This document shows positions 23,968 through 33,131 of a stretch of DNA of 56,813 nucleotides, in pieces (positions within the stretch are counted from its first letter, which is position 1; every line of letters begins with the position of its first letter). The notes under the pieces were generated by a model that was given only the letters and a program-made list of their open reading frames with translations, had not been told where the DNA came from and searched no databases. The stretch spans positions 1-56,813 of the forward strand of contig JAWXCB010000085.1 of assembly GCA_034440455.1 (NCBI GenBank). Direction: 5' to 3'. The position numbers were made by a program, and so were the translations under genes. This DNA comes from JAWXCB01 sp034440455. Its GTDB lineage: Bacteria > Bacteroidota > Bacteroidia > Chitinophagales > CAIOSU01.

Positions 23968-25728
23968 TTAATCCTTTGTCAGCACATACCCATTTAGGGT
24001 AATGACCTTATACGCCCCGGCATCCTCATCTTTATCAATGGAGATTTCACGCAGTTGCAATTCCACTGCTTTGCCTGCTTCGCTTTGCAGCGCAAACGTC
24101 ATTTGTTCCTCAGAAAGAGCATTGCCGTCATTCGGATGTTTTATCAACGCTGCCATTACAGAATCGAGCAAGATGGTTGCCACCAGCGTGTCGGCATCAA
24201 ACACCCGCAGCTTGTTTTTTATGAGCGCATTGGTATTGTTCTCCACATCATCATAGTTATCTGCGTAGAGTTTATAGATTCTATCATAGCCCGTAACGTG
24301 GATGCCTTTGTCTTCGCGATTATCCTCGCAATAAAAATTAAACGCATAGCTTCTCGCGGCAATCACGTTGGAAGAAAAGCCTAAACAATCTTCCAGTTCA
24401 TACGCGCTGAGCGCACAGCTATCCGTTATCCATTCTGCAACGCCAGCGAGTGTGTGATTCTGTTCCAAATAATATAAGATGGAGGTGATCTCCGCCACAT
24501 CTTCATAATTCACTTTCGTTGCTTCATCAGCAGTCAGCTTTCTGATTTTTCCGTTTTCAAATGTGCCATTTTTCACAAGTAACGCTTGCAGCCGTCCCAT
24601 CTGGCTGCGCTCGCTCATGCCGAACATGCTCGAAGGACCGAAGGAACCCAGCATTAAAAACACAAACAGCAGGACGGGAATAACGATAATGTTTTTCCTT
24701 TTTGAAAACAGAAAATATAGCGTAATCACAGCCAGCCATACGCCCAGTACAAACACGATATATCGCTCGATGGTAAACCCATAAGCATGGATACGCTTGC
24801 CGATGGCGACAAAGAGCAGCACAATCAGCGGCACGAGGCTCACGTAGTAGAAGCGTGAAAACGCTTTAATCCAGCCGTTGCTTTCCTGCTCGCGGATGGG
24901 CCACACGAGCAGCAGCGACAGCGTGCCCGCAACTGAAAATCCTAAGATGAGATTTGCCACCCAACCCTTCGGCAGCGACCACGCGATGCCGATTTTAAGC
25001 ATGTAGGCATAAAGAATAAGAAGGTAAATCATCACCAATGGCACGAGTACATATTGAGTAAAGATTTTCAGCCCGCGCGGGTAAGCAGTTTCTTCCAGCA
25101 ATCCTGTGACAGGCGCGGGAATTCCTCCGAGAAAAAAAGCCGTGTTAAACAACCCTGCGATAAAAATCCATAAGTGTGCATACAAGGTACCGTCCACGTT
25201 GATATTAAAAAGATTATCAACTGCCAGCAGCGCGCCCGCCAGCCCGAGGTAAAGCACGCTTGAATAGAGCGCAGCCGTGAGAAAGCGCAGGAATAACAAC
25301 TTATTAAACTGCCAGAAGCCATTCACCTCTGAATAAACATAAAATGCGCTGAATGCCACCAGCAGGTGCATTGCCATGCTCAGCGCTGCATAACGATACA
25401 TCACCGACTCCGGCTCAAACGTCACAGCAGGCAACAGGATAAAATAGCCGACAAGCGCCCCCACGCCTGCCATGTGCAATGCCCACCGCTGCCAGAGTGC
25501 CATGTTGCTGCGCTCGCAAAAAATTTGCACTGCAAAAAACAGCGGCAGCCCGAGGCTTGCCGTCATCAGCATTTTTTGAAACAGATGCTCCGCCACATCA
25601 GCCGCCTTATTCTCCACCAACAGCATCACGCACAGCGTGCCGATGACAGCCGCAACAAGCGCCAGCGGAAAGCGCAGCACCGTAGTGAGGATGGATTGTT
25701 TGAGCAGCTCGAGCGAGGGAAGTTTCAT
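23968..25728 (-). CDS. DUF4153 polytopic membrane protein
   Basis: The 586-residue protein has about 12 hydrophobic helices over residues 10-375 and a soluble C-terminal domain of about 200 residues. The opening and spacing (LRFPLALVAAVIGTLCVML, AALYSSVLYLGLAGALLAVDNLFNINV, GIPAPVTGLLEETAYPRGLKIFTQYVLVP) match the DUF4153 family common in Bacteroidetes. There is no assigned activity. The soluble domain carries DEATKVNYEDVAEITSILYYL. It stands between the dockerin pair and a secreted protein on the same strand; gaps of over 80 bases argue against a tight operon. Confidence 0.85.
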   Translation of the reverse strand: MKLPSLELLKQSILTTVLRFPLALVAAVIGTLCVMLLVENKAADVAEHLFQKMLMTASLGLPLFFAVQIFCERSNMALWQRWALHMAGVGALVGYFILLPAVTFEPESVMYRYAALSMAMHLLVAFSAFYVYSEVNGFWQFNKLLFLRFLTAALYSSVLYLGLAGALLAVDNLFNINVDGTLYAHLWIFIAGLFNTAFFLGGIPAPVTGLLEETAYPRGLKIFTQYVLVPLVMIYLLILYAYMLKIGIAWSLPKGWVANLILGFSVAGTLSLLLVWPIREQESNGWIKAFSRFYYVSLVPLIVLLFVAIGKRIHAYGFTIERYIVFVLGVWLAVITLYFLFSKRKNIIVIPVLLFVFLMLGSFGPSSMFGMSERSQMGRLQALLVKNGTFENGKIRKLTADEATKVNYEDVAEITSILYYLEQNHTLAGVAEWITDSCALSAYELEDCLGFSSNVIAARSYAFNFYCEDNREDKGIHVTGYDRIYKLYADNYDDVENNTNALIKNKLRVFDADTLVATILLDSVMAALIKHPNDGNALSEEQMTFALQSEAGKAVELQLREISIDKDEDAGAYKVITLNGYVLTKD

Positions 25729-25940
25729 GCGCAGGTGGATTGACGTGAACCGAATGGAAATGATGAATCAGGAGGAAAGGTAATGAATAAATGAAAAGGG
25801 AAGGGCGAGCATAGATGAGAAGCTATTCTATCTCGATTATTTCTCCTTGCATTTTTAGTAGAGGAATCACCTCTATGGGAAATGTTGGTTTATCGAATTA
25901 TTTCTCTGACGGAGTGGACAAGTCTTTTCTATTTCCCCAA

Positions 25941-26606
25941 TTATTCCAGCAACGCATTTAACGTACTCAGGTCAATGCCTTTCCGCAAGAGCGCTTCATA
26001 GATTTTTTGCTCCGGCAAGTCAAGGTTCGTGTATCCCCGTTTCTTTAAGTAGAGATCAGGCTCAATCCATTCAAACATCCAGGTGATGCTCTCCTTTTCT
26101 TTCCGTACAATCGGATAAACCATGAATTTCTGCATTCTGCCCGCGTCTGATGCCAATTCGCCATAGAGCGTAATGCTTTCTTTGTTGAAGGCTAAGTTTT
26201 GAATCGAATACGTAGTATCTGTCGCGAGGTCTGGTTTCACTGTATCCGGTTTTTCTGCTTCATCGCTCACCTGATATTTTGACCAATCGAAATCCTGCAA
26301 GCTGTCTAATAAAGACTGTTTTTCTGAAATGGTCATCCTTTCAAAATCGGTAAACGTGATGCTTTCGGAAAAAAGGTTTGCATTTCTTGCTTCAAGAAAA
26401 AAAGTGCGTGATGTAATTGGGCGCACATAGGTATTCTCGCCATTCACGATTTTATTTTGTTCGATGGAGGCATCATTGAAATAATAAAACCGCCCGTCAT
26501 CGGTTATTTTGAAATACTTCTGCTGTGCGGATGCAGGATTGATGGCAAAGGCGCACATCAATGCACAGAGCAGTAAAAATTTCAAACAGACCTTCGGCAT
26601 CTTCAT
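25941..26606 (-). CDS. Secreted protein of unknown function
   Basis: The 221-residue protein has a signal peptide (LLLCALMCAFAINPASAQ) and a mature part starting QKYFKITDDGRFYYF. No family was recognised. Notable stretches are RTFFLEARNANLFSES, a heptad-like MTISEKQSLLDSLQDFDW, and MVYPIVRKEKESITWMFEWI. Two leucine-rich stretches at the end (LPEQKIYEALLRKGIDLSTL) may be helical. It is divergent from ccmB, with the promoter of ccmB in between. A periplasmic or envelope role is all that can be inferred. The stretch from 25729 to 25940 upstream of the DUF4153 start shows only a small hairpin (TAGAGG-AATCA-CCTCTA near 25860). Confidence 0.7.
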   Translation of the reverse strand: MKMPKVCLKFLLLCALMCAFAINPASAQQKYFKITDDGRFYYFNDASIEQNKIVNGENTYVRPITSRTFFLEARNANLFSESITFTDFERMTISEKQSLLDSLQDFDWSKYQVSDEAEKPDTVKPDLATDTTYSIQNLAFNKESITLYGELASDAGRMQKFMVYPIVRKEKESITWMFEWIEPDLYLKKRGYTNLDLPEQKIYEALLRKGIDLSTLNALLE

Positions 26607-26666
26607 CGCGTCCTGTTATACGGACATGGTAGGGTAGGGTTATGCAGCAATTGAAGTATGCGTTTC

Positions 26667-26693
26667 TTGATTTTAGGGTTAATCGTAACTTTC
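26667..26693 (+). promoter_or_regulatory. Promoter of ccmB operon (TTG ... TAACTTTC)
   Basis: TTG at 26667-26669 and TAACTTTC at 26686-26693 are 16 bases apart, close to the Bacteroidetes -33/-7 pattern. The box ends four bases before the GTG start of ccmB at 26698, so the transcript would start at or within a base or two of the start codon, i.e. leaderless. Confidence 0.5.
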
Positions 26694-26697
26694 TCCC

Positions 26698-27372
26698 GTG
26701 TTTCGTGAAATCAGTCTGCTCATAAAAAAAGATTTACTGCTCGAATGGCGGATGCGTTATGCTATCGGGGGCATTGTCCTCTATGTGGTGGCGACTGTGT
26801 TTGTTATTTATATTATCCTGAGTAGCGAAAAGGCGACTGAGCTTGTGAGCTATCGCTGGTGGAGCGTGCTGTTTTGGATAACGATGCTGTTCACAGCAGT
26901 GAATGCGATTGCAAAAAGTTTCACGCAGGAAAACAAAGAGCGGCTACTATATTATTATACGCTCGTACGCCCGCAATCTGTGATTCTTTCCAAGATGCTT
27001 TACAACATGCTGCTGATGCTGCTTCTTTCCGTTATTGGCATGGTCGTGTTTTCACTGATGCTTGGAACGCCTGTGAAAAACTATCCGCTCTTTTTGCTGG
27101 CGCTGTTGTTTGGCGGAAGCGGATTGTCTTTTGTGCTTACGCTTGTTTCGTCTATCGCTGCAAAAGCAGATGGCAATGCAACACTAATGGCGATACTCAG
27201 CCTGCCGGTGATGCTGCCCCTGATAATGGTGTTGCAGCAGTTTGCAGGCAATGCTTTTTTTATCAACATCCAGCTTGCTGACGTGTTGAAGGAAGTTGCA
27301 GCACTTGCCGCGTTTGATGTACTCCTTGTGGCAATGTCATGTATTTTGTTTCCGTATCTTTGGCGCGATTAA
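26698..27372 (+). CDS. ccmB: Heme exporter protein CcmB
   Basis: The 224-residue protein has six membrane helices and the CcmB opening (EISLLIKKDLLLEWR) with KSFTQENKERLLYYYTLVRP, LLFGGSGLSFVLTLVSSIAAKADGN and LSLPVMLPLIMV, all typical family segments. CcmB is a membrane subunit of the CcmABCD system that handles heme for cytochrome c maturation at the inner membrane. The start is GTG (VFREISL), supported by the close promoter box; no Shine-Dalgarno site fits. ccmC follows after six bases and ccmD after that. ccmA is not in the window. Confidence 0.95.
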   Translation: MFREISLLIKKDLLLEWRMRYAIGGIVLYVVATVFVIYIILSSEKATELVSYRWWSVLFWITMLFTAVNAIAKSFTQENKERLLYYYTLVRPQSVILSKMLYNMLLMLLLSVIGMVVFSLMLGTPVKNYPLFLLALLFGGSGLSFVLTLVSSIAAKADGNATLMAILSLPVMLPLIMVLQQFAGNAFFINIQLADVLKEVAALAAFDVLLVAMSCILFPYLWRD

Positions 27373-27378
27373 AAAAGA

Positions 27379-28431
27379 ATGAGTCTCCTCAGGCAATTGT
27401 GGTGGAAGTTTCTGTGTATCCCCCTCCTTTTTTATGCTTTTTTCACTGGCATGTATCTTCCGCTTGGTCCGGGCATTGTGAGGGTAACTCCCGCATCTGT
27501 GCAGCGGGGCGCGACAATCTCTATAGATATTCAGGGTTACAATACGCACTTTAAAGAAGACGACCCTTCTTTGAATGTCATTTTGAAAAATGACAACAAC
27601 CTCCTTTGCGCCAGTGAAATAACCATTGGCAGCAGTTCCGTAATTAACGCAGAATACGGCATTCCGCCCGACTTGCGCACCAACAACAAAAAAGATTATT
27701 ACAACCTCATTATTTACAACGAACAGGATGGCACATTTTTTCTGCGTGACGCTTTTGCCGTAGAACGCGCAGACACCGCAAAGGGCATCAGCATGAAATG
27801 CACTACGATTCTCGAAATGGTTTCTCCCGAAGGAAAAAATTTCCCCTACCGCGAAATTCTTTATGAATCAATTCGCAATCTTTTCTTTCATGTGCCCATG
27901 TGGTTCACCATGATTTTTCTGATGCTGATTGCGTTCATCGGCAGCATCCTTTACTTGTCAAACGGGAAAGAGGAATATGACCTGATTGCTTCTTCCGCTG
28001 CGGGCGTTGGTGTTTTCTTTGGAACGCTTGGAATTCTTACCGGAATGCAGTGGGCAAATTTTACATGGGGCGCTCCGTGGGTAAACGACCCTAAGCTGAA
28101 TGGCGCAGCGTTGGGCATGTTGGTCTATCTTGCTTACTTCGTGTTGCGGGGTTCGTTGAATGATGAAACAAAACGCGCGCGTGTTTCAGCCGTATATAGC
28201 GTGTTTGCATTTGTGATTTTCATCGTGTTCATTTTTGTCATTCCGCGCCTCACCCAATCGCTTCATCCCGGCAGCGGAGGCAACCCCGGTTTCAATACTT
28301 ATGATTTGGATAGCGTGATGCGCCCTGTGTTTTATTCCGCAGTAGCAGGATTTATCATTCTTGGATGCTGGATGCTTTCGCTCACTGTGCGCTACCGCCA
28401 GTTATTTAAAATTCAATCAGAAAAGAATTAA
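27379..28431 (+). CDS. ccmC: Cytochrome c biogenesis protein CcmC/CcsA-type
   Basis: A 350-residue heme-handling membrane protein. Residues about 10-30 form the first helix; residues about 35-150 are an extracytoplasmic beta domain (VTPASVQRGATISIDIQGYN), the usual Bacteroidetes extension compared with the about 245-residue proteobacterial CcmC. The core contains FFHVPMWFTMIFLMLIAFIGS, the tryptophan-rich heme motif WANFTWGAPWVNDPKLNGAA (WWD-like), and later TM helices. His in FFHVP and a later His (SLHPGSGG) are likely heme ligands. It delivers heme to CcmE; ccmE is not in the window. It sits between ccmB (6-base gap) and ccmD (2-base gap). Confidence 0.93.
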   Translation: MSLLRQLWWKFLCIPLLFYAFFTGMYLPLGPGIVRVTPASVQRGATISIDIQGYNTHFKEDDPSLNVILKNDNNLLCASEITIGSSSVINAEYGIPPDLRTNNKKDYYNLIIYNEQDGTFFLRDAFAVERADTAKGISMKCTTILEMVSPEGKNFPYREILYESIRNLFFHVPMWFTMIFLMLIAFIGSILYLSNGKEEYDLIASSAAGVGVFFGTLGILTGMQWANFTWGAPWVNDPKLNGAALGMLVYLAYFVLRGSLNDETKRARVSAVYSVFAFVIFIVFIFVIPRLTQSLHPGSGGNPGFNTYDLDSVMRPVFYSAVAGFIILGCWMLSLTVRYRQLFKIQSEKN

Positions 28432-28433
28432 CA

Positions 28434-28628
28434 ATGAAAAATCTATTGCTCACCCTGCTTTTGATGTGCGTGTTGTTCTCCCCCCTTTTCGCAACCGGAA
28501 CCGAGAACCTGTGGACGACCGGAAAGATTCATGTGGTGCTGGGCGTGTTGCTTACGATTCTTGCAGGCATCCTCGTTTTTCTTTTTGTGCTGGAAAGAAA
28601 AATCAGCAAGCTGGAAAAAACGAATTAA
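28434..28628 (+). CDS. ccmD: CcmD-like small membrane protein
   Basis: The 64-residue protein has a signal-like first helix (LLLTLLLMCVLFSPLFA) and a second helix (HVVLGVLLTILAGILVFLFVLERKIS) followed by a charged tail. This is the layout of Bacteroidetes CcmD-family proteins, which hold the heme-loaded CcmE at the CcmC-CcmAB complex. Its position two bases after ccmC is decisive, since sequence alone is too short to be sure. Confidence 0.85.
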   Translation: MKNLLLTLLLMCVLFSPLFATGTENLWTTGKIHVVLGVLLTILAGILVFLFVLERKISKLEKTN

Positions 28629-28652
28629 CATTGAAAAAACCCCTTTCTTCGT

Positions 28653-30086
28653 ATGGCAACAGTAACAAAGAAAATTCCGAAACCTGAATTTAATTTCTTT
28701 CAGGGCGTAAACGACAACTTCAACAAGGCTGCTGAATTCACCAAAGTGCCCAAAGGACTTTTGGAACAAATCCGCGTGTGTAACAGCGTGTATCGCATGA
28801 AGTTTCCGGTGAAAATCGGGAATGAATATCAGGTGATTGAAGCCTATCGCGTGCAGCACAGCCACCACCGCACTCCCACCAAAGGAGGCATCCGCATCAG
28901 TTCGATGGTGGACCAGGATGAAGTGATGGCGCTGGCGGCATTGATGACTTACAAATGCGCCATTGTGGATGTGCCGTTTGGTGGAGCAAAAGGCGGCATT
29001 AAAATCAGCCCGCGCAAAGTAACCTCCAACCAGTTGCAGCGTATCGTGCGCAGATATACTGTAGAATTGATTAAGAAAAATTTTATCGGACCCGGCATTG
29101 ATGTTCCGGCTCCTGACTATGGTTCAGGCGAGCGCGAGATGGCATGGATTCTCGACACGTATATGTCATACAACCCCGGGCAGTTGGATGGCTATGCTTG
29201 CGTAACGGGCAAGCCTGTGAGCCAAAACGGAATCAGGGGCAGAAAGGAAGCAACCGGCAGGGGAGTGATGTATGGCTTGAAGGAAGTGGTGAGTTTCAAA
29301 GAGGACATGAAAGAAATAGGTCTTGAACCGGGCTTGGAAGGAAAGACAGTAGTAGTGCAGGGTTTTGGAAACGTAGGCTACTACAGCGCATTGTTTCTTT
29401 ATGAGCAGGGAGCGAAGGTGATTGGCATCTCCGAAATGGAAGGCGCAGTGTATAGCGCAAAGGGATTGGATATTCCCGCGCTCTATAAGCATCGCGATGA
29501 AACAGGCTCGCTGCTTGATTTTCCGGGGGCGCAGAACATGCGGGATAAATATGCCGCGCTGGAACTGGAATGCGATATTCTTGTGCCTGCCGCGCTCGAA
29601 AACCAGATTCACGGAGATAATGCCGACTGCATCAAAGCCAAAATCATTGGCGAAGGCGCCAATGGTCCCGTGTCGCCCGAGGCGGAAAAGAAGTTATTGA
29701 AAAAAGGGGTTTTGATTGTTCCTGATATTTATCTTAATGCGGGCGGTGTCACCGTTTCGTATTTCGAGTGGCTGAAGAATCTTTCGCACGTACGCTTCGG
29801 CAGGTTGCAGAAAAAGTTTGACGAAACCTCTTCGCTCGGCATCATTCAGCTTGTGGAAAAACTCACCGGTAAAAGCATTTCGCAACGCGAGAAAAATTTT
29901 ATTGCGCGTGGCGCGGATGAAATTGACCTCGTGAACTCCGGCTTGGAAGAAACGATGACCTATGCCTATCATCAAATCCGCGAAATCTGGATGCGCAAAG
30001 AAGTGAAAGACCTGCGCACCGCAGCCTTCATCAACGCCATCAACAAGGTGTCGGCTGATTATATGGCGATGGGCATTTTCCCCTGA
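28653..30086 (+). CDS. Glu/Leu/Phe/Val dehydrogenase (glutamate dehydrogenase-like)
   Basis: A 477-residue cytosolic enzyme of the Glu/Leu/Phe/Val dehydrogenase family that catalyses reversible oxidative deamination of an amino acid with NAD(P). Landmarks: HHRTPTKGGIRIS substrate loop, VPFGGAKGGI with the active-site Lys (about residues 107-115), VPAPDYGSGEREMAW, the nucleotide-binding GKTVVVQGFGNVGYYSA, and the C-terminal NAGGVTVSYFEW that in GDH lines the glutamate pocket. The length is longer than the 410-450 of many GDHs but normal for this Bacteroidetes branch. It starts 24 bases after ccmD and is probably co-transcribed with the ccm genes, a gene order common in the phylum. Glutamate is the best substrate guess. 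Confidence 0.92.
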   Translation: MATVTKKIPKPEFNFFQGVNDNFNKAAEFTKVPKGLLEQIRVCNSVYRMKFPVKIGNEYQVIEAYRVQHSHHRTPTKGGIRISSMVDQDEVMALAALMTYKCAIVDVPFGGAKGGIKISPRKVTSNQLQRIVRRYTVELIKKNFIGPGIDVPAPDYGSGEREMAWILDTYMSYNPGQLDGYACVTGKPVSQNGIRGRKEATGRGVMYGLKEVVSFKEDMKEIGLEPGLEGKTVVVQGFGNVGYYSALFLYEQGAKVIGISEMEGAVYSAKGLDIPALYKHRDETGSLLDFPGAQNMRDKYAALELECDILVPAALENQIHGDNADCIKAKIIGEGANGPVSPEAEKKLLKKGVLIVPDIYLNAGGVTVSYFEWLKNLSHVRFGRLQKKFDETSSLGIIQLVEKLTGKSISQREKNFIARGADEIDLVNSGLEETMTYAYHQIREIWMRKEVKDLRTAAFINAINKVSADYMAMGIFP

Positions 30087-30192
30087 TATGTTATGGCGCA
30101 GTCATTTGCTCACCAATGAACAAGAGTCATTGGGTGTACTAATATATTATAGGCATTAAGGTGCGTTACCAAGGCAACCTTAACTTCGCCTC

Positions 30193-31233
30193 GTGAGCAT
30201 TTCCATTCATGAATTTCTTTCTCTGCGCAACGAACTGCCGGTGGTGGATGTGCGCTCGGAAGGTGAATATGAAAAAGGGAACATACCGGGAGCAATCAAT
30301 ATTCCTCTTTTGAAGAATGCAGAGCGTGTAGAAGTAGGGACTGATTATGTGCAGAAAGGGAGGATTGAAGCTATCATGACCGGCTTTCGCTTAGTTGGTC
30401 CTCGCTTGCATGATATCATTAGCGAGACTGAAAAAATTACTTCCGGCAAGGAACTTATCGTGCATTGTTGGCGGGGCGGCATGCGGTCATCCAACTTTTG
30501 TGGGTTTGTGGGGATGGCAAGAATAAAAACGCACCAACTAAAGGGCGGTTATAAATCCTACCGGCAAGCGGTGTTGGAATCATTTAAAAAACCGTTTCAA
30601 TTTACTGTGATTGGCGGATGCACGGGAAGCGGGAAGAGTGAAATTTTGCGAGCGTTGGCTCAGAGAGGTGAACAAATAATTGACCTTGAAACATTAGCCG
30701 GACACAAGGGGTCTTCTTTTGGCGGACTGAAACTTCCACCGCAGCCTACCACGGAGCAATTTCAAAACAATCTCTTTGAAAAAATTTTGAAGCTGGATGT
30801 AAACAAGCGCATCTGGATTGAAGATGAATCCATTTCGATAGGAAAAATATTTCTGCCCAATGATTTTTGGAAAACGATGGGCGCAAGTCCCGCACTGACA
30901 GTTGAAGTGAGCAAGCCGATTCGTGTCAGTCGTTTGGTAAACGAATATGGTGATGCCGATAAAGAAGAATTCTTAAAAGCGATGGAGCGCATCACGAAAA
31001 GACTGGGACCGGAACAATTCAAAGCAGCGAAAGCAAGCTTACTGCAAGGCGACATGTTCGCCACCATAGAAACGCTGCTTACCTATTATGACAAAAGCTA
31101 CCTTCGTTTGCTTGAAAAAGTTAAAGGCAGAATAATAGCTACTGTGTGTTGGGATGGAGAAAATGTAAATGCTTTTGTTAAAGACCTCGCGAATAATATT
31201 GAACCACAGAGGCACATAGGGCACAATATTTAA
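30193..31233 (+). CDS. mnmH: tRNA 2-selenouridine synthase MnmH (SelU)
   Basis: MnmH replaces sulfur by selenium at the wobble 2-thiouridine of certain tRNAs, via geranylation, using selenophosphate. The 346-residue protein has an N-terminal rhodanese domain with catalytic Cys92 (VHCWRGGMRSS) and a C-terminal P-loop domain (GGCTGSGKS, 141-149), and the conserved WIEDESISIG segment. GTG at 30193 (MSISIHEFLS) is the start; a TAACTTCG sequence ends four bases before it, suggesting a leaderless message. selD lies nine bases downstream, so the donor enzyme and its user are co-expressed. This is the sequence-based explanation for selenium use here; no selA or selB is in the window. Confidence 0.95.
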   Translation: MSISIHEFLSLRNELPVVDVRSEGEYEKGNIPGAINIPLLKNAERVEVGTDYVQKGRIEAIMTGFRLVGPRLHDIISETEKITSGKELIVHCWRGGMRSSNFCGFVGMARIKTHQLKGGYKSYRQAVLESFKKPFQFTVIGGCTGSGKSEILRALAQRGEQIIDLETLAGHKGSSFGGLKLPPQPTTEQFQNNLFEKILKLDVNKRIWIEDESISIGKIFLPNDFWKTMGASPALTVEVSKPIRVSRLVNEYGDADKEEFLKAMERITKRLGPEQFKAAKASLLQGDMFATIETLLTYYDKSYLRLLEKVKGRIIATVCWDGENVNAFVKDLANNIEPQRHIGHNI

Positions 31234-31242
31234 AAATTCATT

Positions 31243-32277
31243 ATGGAAAAAATCAAACTCACACAATTCTCCCACGGTGCCGGATGCGGTTGTAAAATTT
31301 CACCTGCCGTGCTTGAAAGCATTCTTCATTCTGACTTTCCAAAAGCTGCTTTTCCCAATTTGCTCGTGGGCAATGAATCGAAAGATGATGCAGCAGTCTT
31401 TGACGTTGGTGACGGAACATGCATTGTCAGCACTACGGATTTCTTCATGCCGATTGTTGATGACCCTTTCACCTTCGGTGCTATCGCTTCGGTGAATGCC
31501 ATCAGCGATGTGTATGCCATGGGCGGTGAACCATTCATGGCAATTGCCATTTTGGGCTGGCCTATCAATAAAATTCCACCGATTGTTGCCCGGGAAGTGT
31601 TGGAAGGAAGCAGGAAAGTATGTGCAGAAGCAGGCATCCCATTGGCAGGCGGTCATAGCATTGATTGCCCCGAGCCTGTGTTTGGATTAGCCGTGAGCGG
31701 AAAAGTGAAGAAAGAAAATTTAAAGAGAAATGATACTGCAAAGGTTGGCTCGCTTTTGTATCTGACTAAACCACTCGGCATCGGCATTATCACCACCGCA
31801 CAGAAAAACGGGATAGTACAAGAATCGCATATTCAACAAGCAGTTGACACGATGCTTACGCTAAATAAACTCGGGGCTGAGTTTGGGAAACTTCCATACA
31901 TCAATGCCATGACTGATGTAACCGGCTTCGGATTACTCGGTCACTTAGTGGAAGTATGTGAAGGCAGCGGAGTATGTGCCGAAATTGAATTCAGCAAAGT
32001 GCCCACCTTTGAGTTTCTCAACGAATACATTCAGCAAAAATCCATGCCCGGAGGCACACAGCGCAATTGGGAAAGCTACGGCAGCAAAATCAGTTCAATC
32101 ACCGATGAACAAAGAGTTATCCTCGCTGACCCGCAAACCAGCGGAGGATTGTTGGTTTCGGTAGATTCAGACAAAGCCAATGAGTTTGAATCTTTCGCGC
32201 GCTCAAGAAATTATGAGTTGAAACCGTTTGGCCGGTTGGTGAATCAGGGTTCGACTATAATAAAAGTGCGGAATTAG
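31243..32277 (+). CDS. selD: Selenophosphate synthase SelD (Cys form)
   Basis: SelD makes selenophosphate from selenide and ATP (EC 2.7.9.3). The 344-residue protein begins LTQFSHGAGCGCKISP; Cys15 and Lys18 correspond to the catalytic Cys17 and Lys20 of the E. coli enzyme, so this is the cysteine, not selenocysteine, version. The AIR-synthase-like ATP-grasp core follows (DDAAVFDVGDGTCIVSTTDF, ASVNAISDVYAMGGEP, TDVTGFGLLGHL, LADPQTSGGLLVSV). It is directly downstream of mnmH in the same orientation, implying that its product feeds tRNA selenouridine. Confidence 0.97.
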   Translation: MEKIKLTQFSHGAGCGCKISPAVLESILHSDFPKAAFPNLLVGNESKDDAAVFDVGDGTCIVSTTDFFMPIVDDPFTFGAIASVNAISDVYAMGGEPFMAIAILGWPINKIPPIVAREVLEGSRKVCAEAGIPLAGGHSIDCPEPVFGLAVSGKVKKENLKRNDTAKVGSLLYLTKPLGIGIITTAQKNGIVQESHIQQAVDTMLTLNKLGAEFGKLPYINAMTDVTGFGLLGHLVEVCEGSGVCAEIEFSKVPTFEFLNEYIQQKSMPGGTQRNWESYGSKISSITDEQRVILADPQTSGGLLVSVDSDKANEFESFARSRNYELKPFGRLVNQGSTIIKVRN

Positions 32278-32284
32278 CATTCGA

Positions 32285-32968
32285 TTAACCCACATTAAAA
32301 AACCATCCCAGCTTCAATCCCACAGAATAAGCTATCGGAGGAATCTTGGCAGAGTTAAGTCGAAATTCAGGCTGAATCATTATACCGTTTTTATCCCCCA
32401 CTTTTAAAATAGGACCCATTTCAACTCCTATTCCTATTGCATCAGCAAAGTAATCAAATGAAATATTCCGGTTATAATATTGCGGTCCGCCATAGTAATC
32501 AACAATGCCTTTTGAATTTTGAAAAACAATAGTTTGAAAGGAAGCTCCCATTGCAATTTGAAACTCAAGATTTCTCCTTTTCACAACAGTGAACAGAATA
32601 CGCAAGGGCAAATCAATTATGCTGGTAGTTGAGGTTCTTTCTGAAGACTTAACGTAAACATTAAGTGTTGGAGCAGTTGGACGAGTTAAGCTATCCGAAT
32701 AAAACGATGAATACGAACGATGCAGGATAAACGTCAACCCCGTGCCAATTGAAAACCATTTCAGCAATTTCACATTATACTCTAATCCGCAATTCAATAC
32801 ATATCGGGATTCCTGATTTCCGTTGTAGGCAGTTTCCGTTATTCCCGTCACTGCATTTGTATAAAATGGAACCAGTTGATGTTGCGGAAGTTTTTCTGTC
32901 TTTTTATTCTTTGCCGACAGTGAAGCGCAAAAAAGAAATAAGGTTAAAGTGCCAATGAAGTGTTTCAT
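32285..32968 (-). CDS. Outer-membrane beta-barrel protein (PorT-like)
   Basis: The 227-residue protein has a signal peptide (LTLFLFCASLSA) and alternating hydrophobic strands throughout (LNCGLEYNVKLLKWFSIGTGLTF, SIIDLPLRILFTVV, IAMGASFQTIVF, GIGVEMGPILKV, AYSVGLKLGWFFNVG). It ends on an aromatic strand typical of 8-stranded barrels in Bacteroidetes. It is convergent with selD, with only seven bases between stop codons. No specific ligand is suggested. Confidence 0.8.
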   Translation of the reverse strand: MKHFIGTLTLFLFCASLSAKNKKTEKLPQHQLVPFYTNAVTGITETAYNGNQESRYVLNCGLEYNVKLLKWFSIGTGLTFILHRSYSSFYSDSLTRPTAPTLNVYVKSSERTSTTSIIDLPLRILFTVVKRRNLEFQIAMGASFQTIVFQNSKGIVDYYGGPQYYNRNISFDYFADAIGIGVEMGPILKVGDKNGIMIQPEFRLNSAKIPPIAYSVGLKLGWFFNVG

Positions 32969-33131
32969 GCGGTTGGTTGAGCGCAGAAACGACAGGCGCT
33001 ACCACTTTATTTCCCTGAACTTTTATCCCCTCGCCTCTCCTTTACACATTTACCATTCGTAATTTCACCAAATGTCCACTTTCGTGGTGAAGAAGGTTGA
33101 TACAATTTGCCTAACTTGAGTTATATCAAAT

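Noticed and set aside
27379..28431. Unusual large extra domain in CcmC
   Set aside because: The roughly 110-residue extracytoplasmic segment after the first helix is, as I recall it, the normal architecture in Bacteroidetes.
31243..32277. Selenocysteine in SelD
   Set aside because: The key codon pair is Cys-Gly-Cys-Lys with no in-frame TGA, so this is the Cys form.
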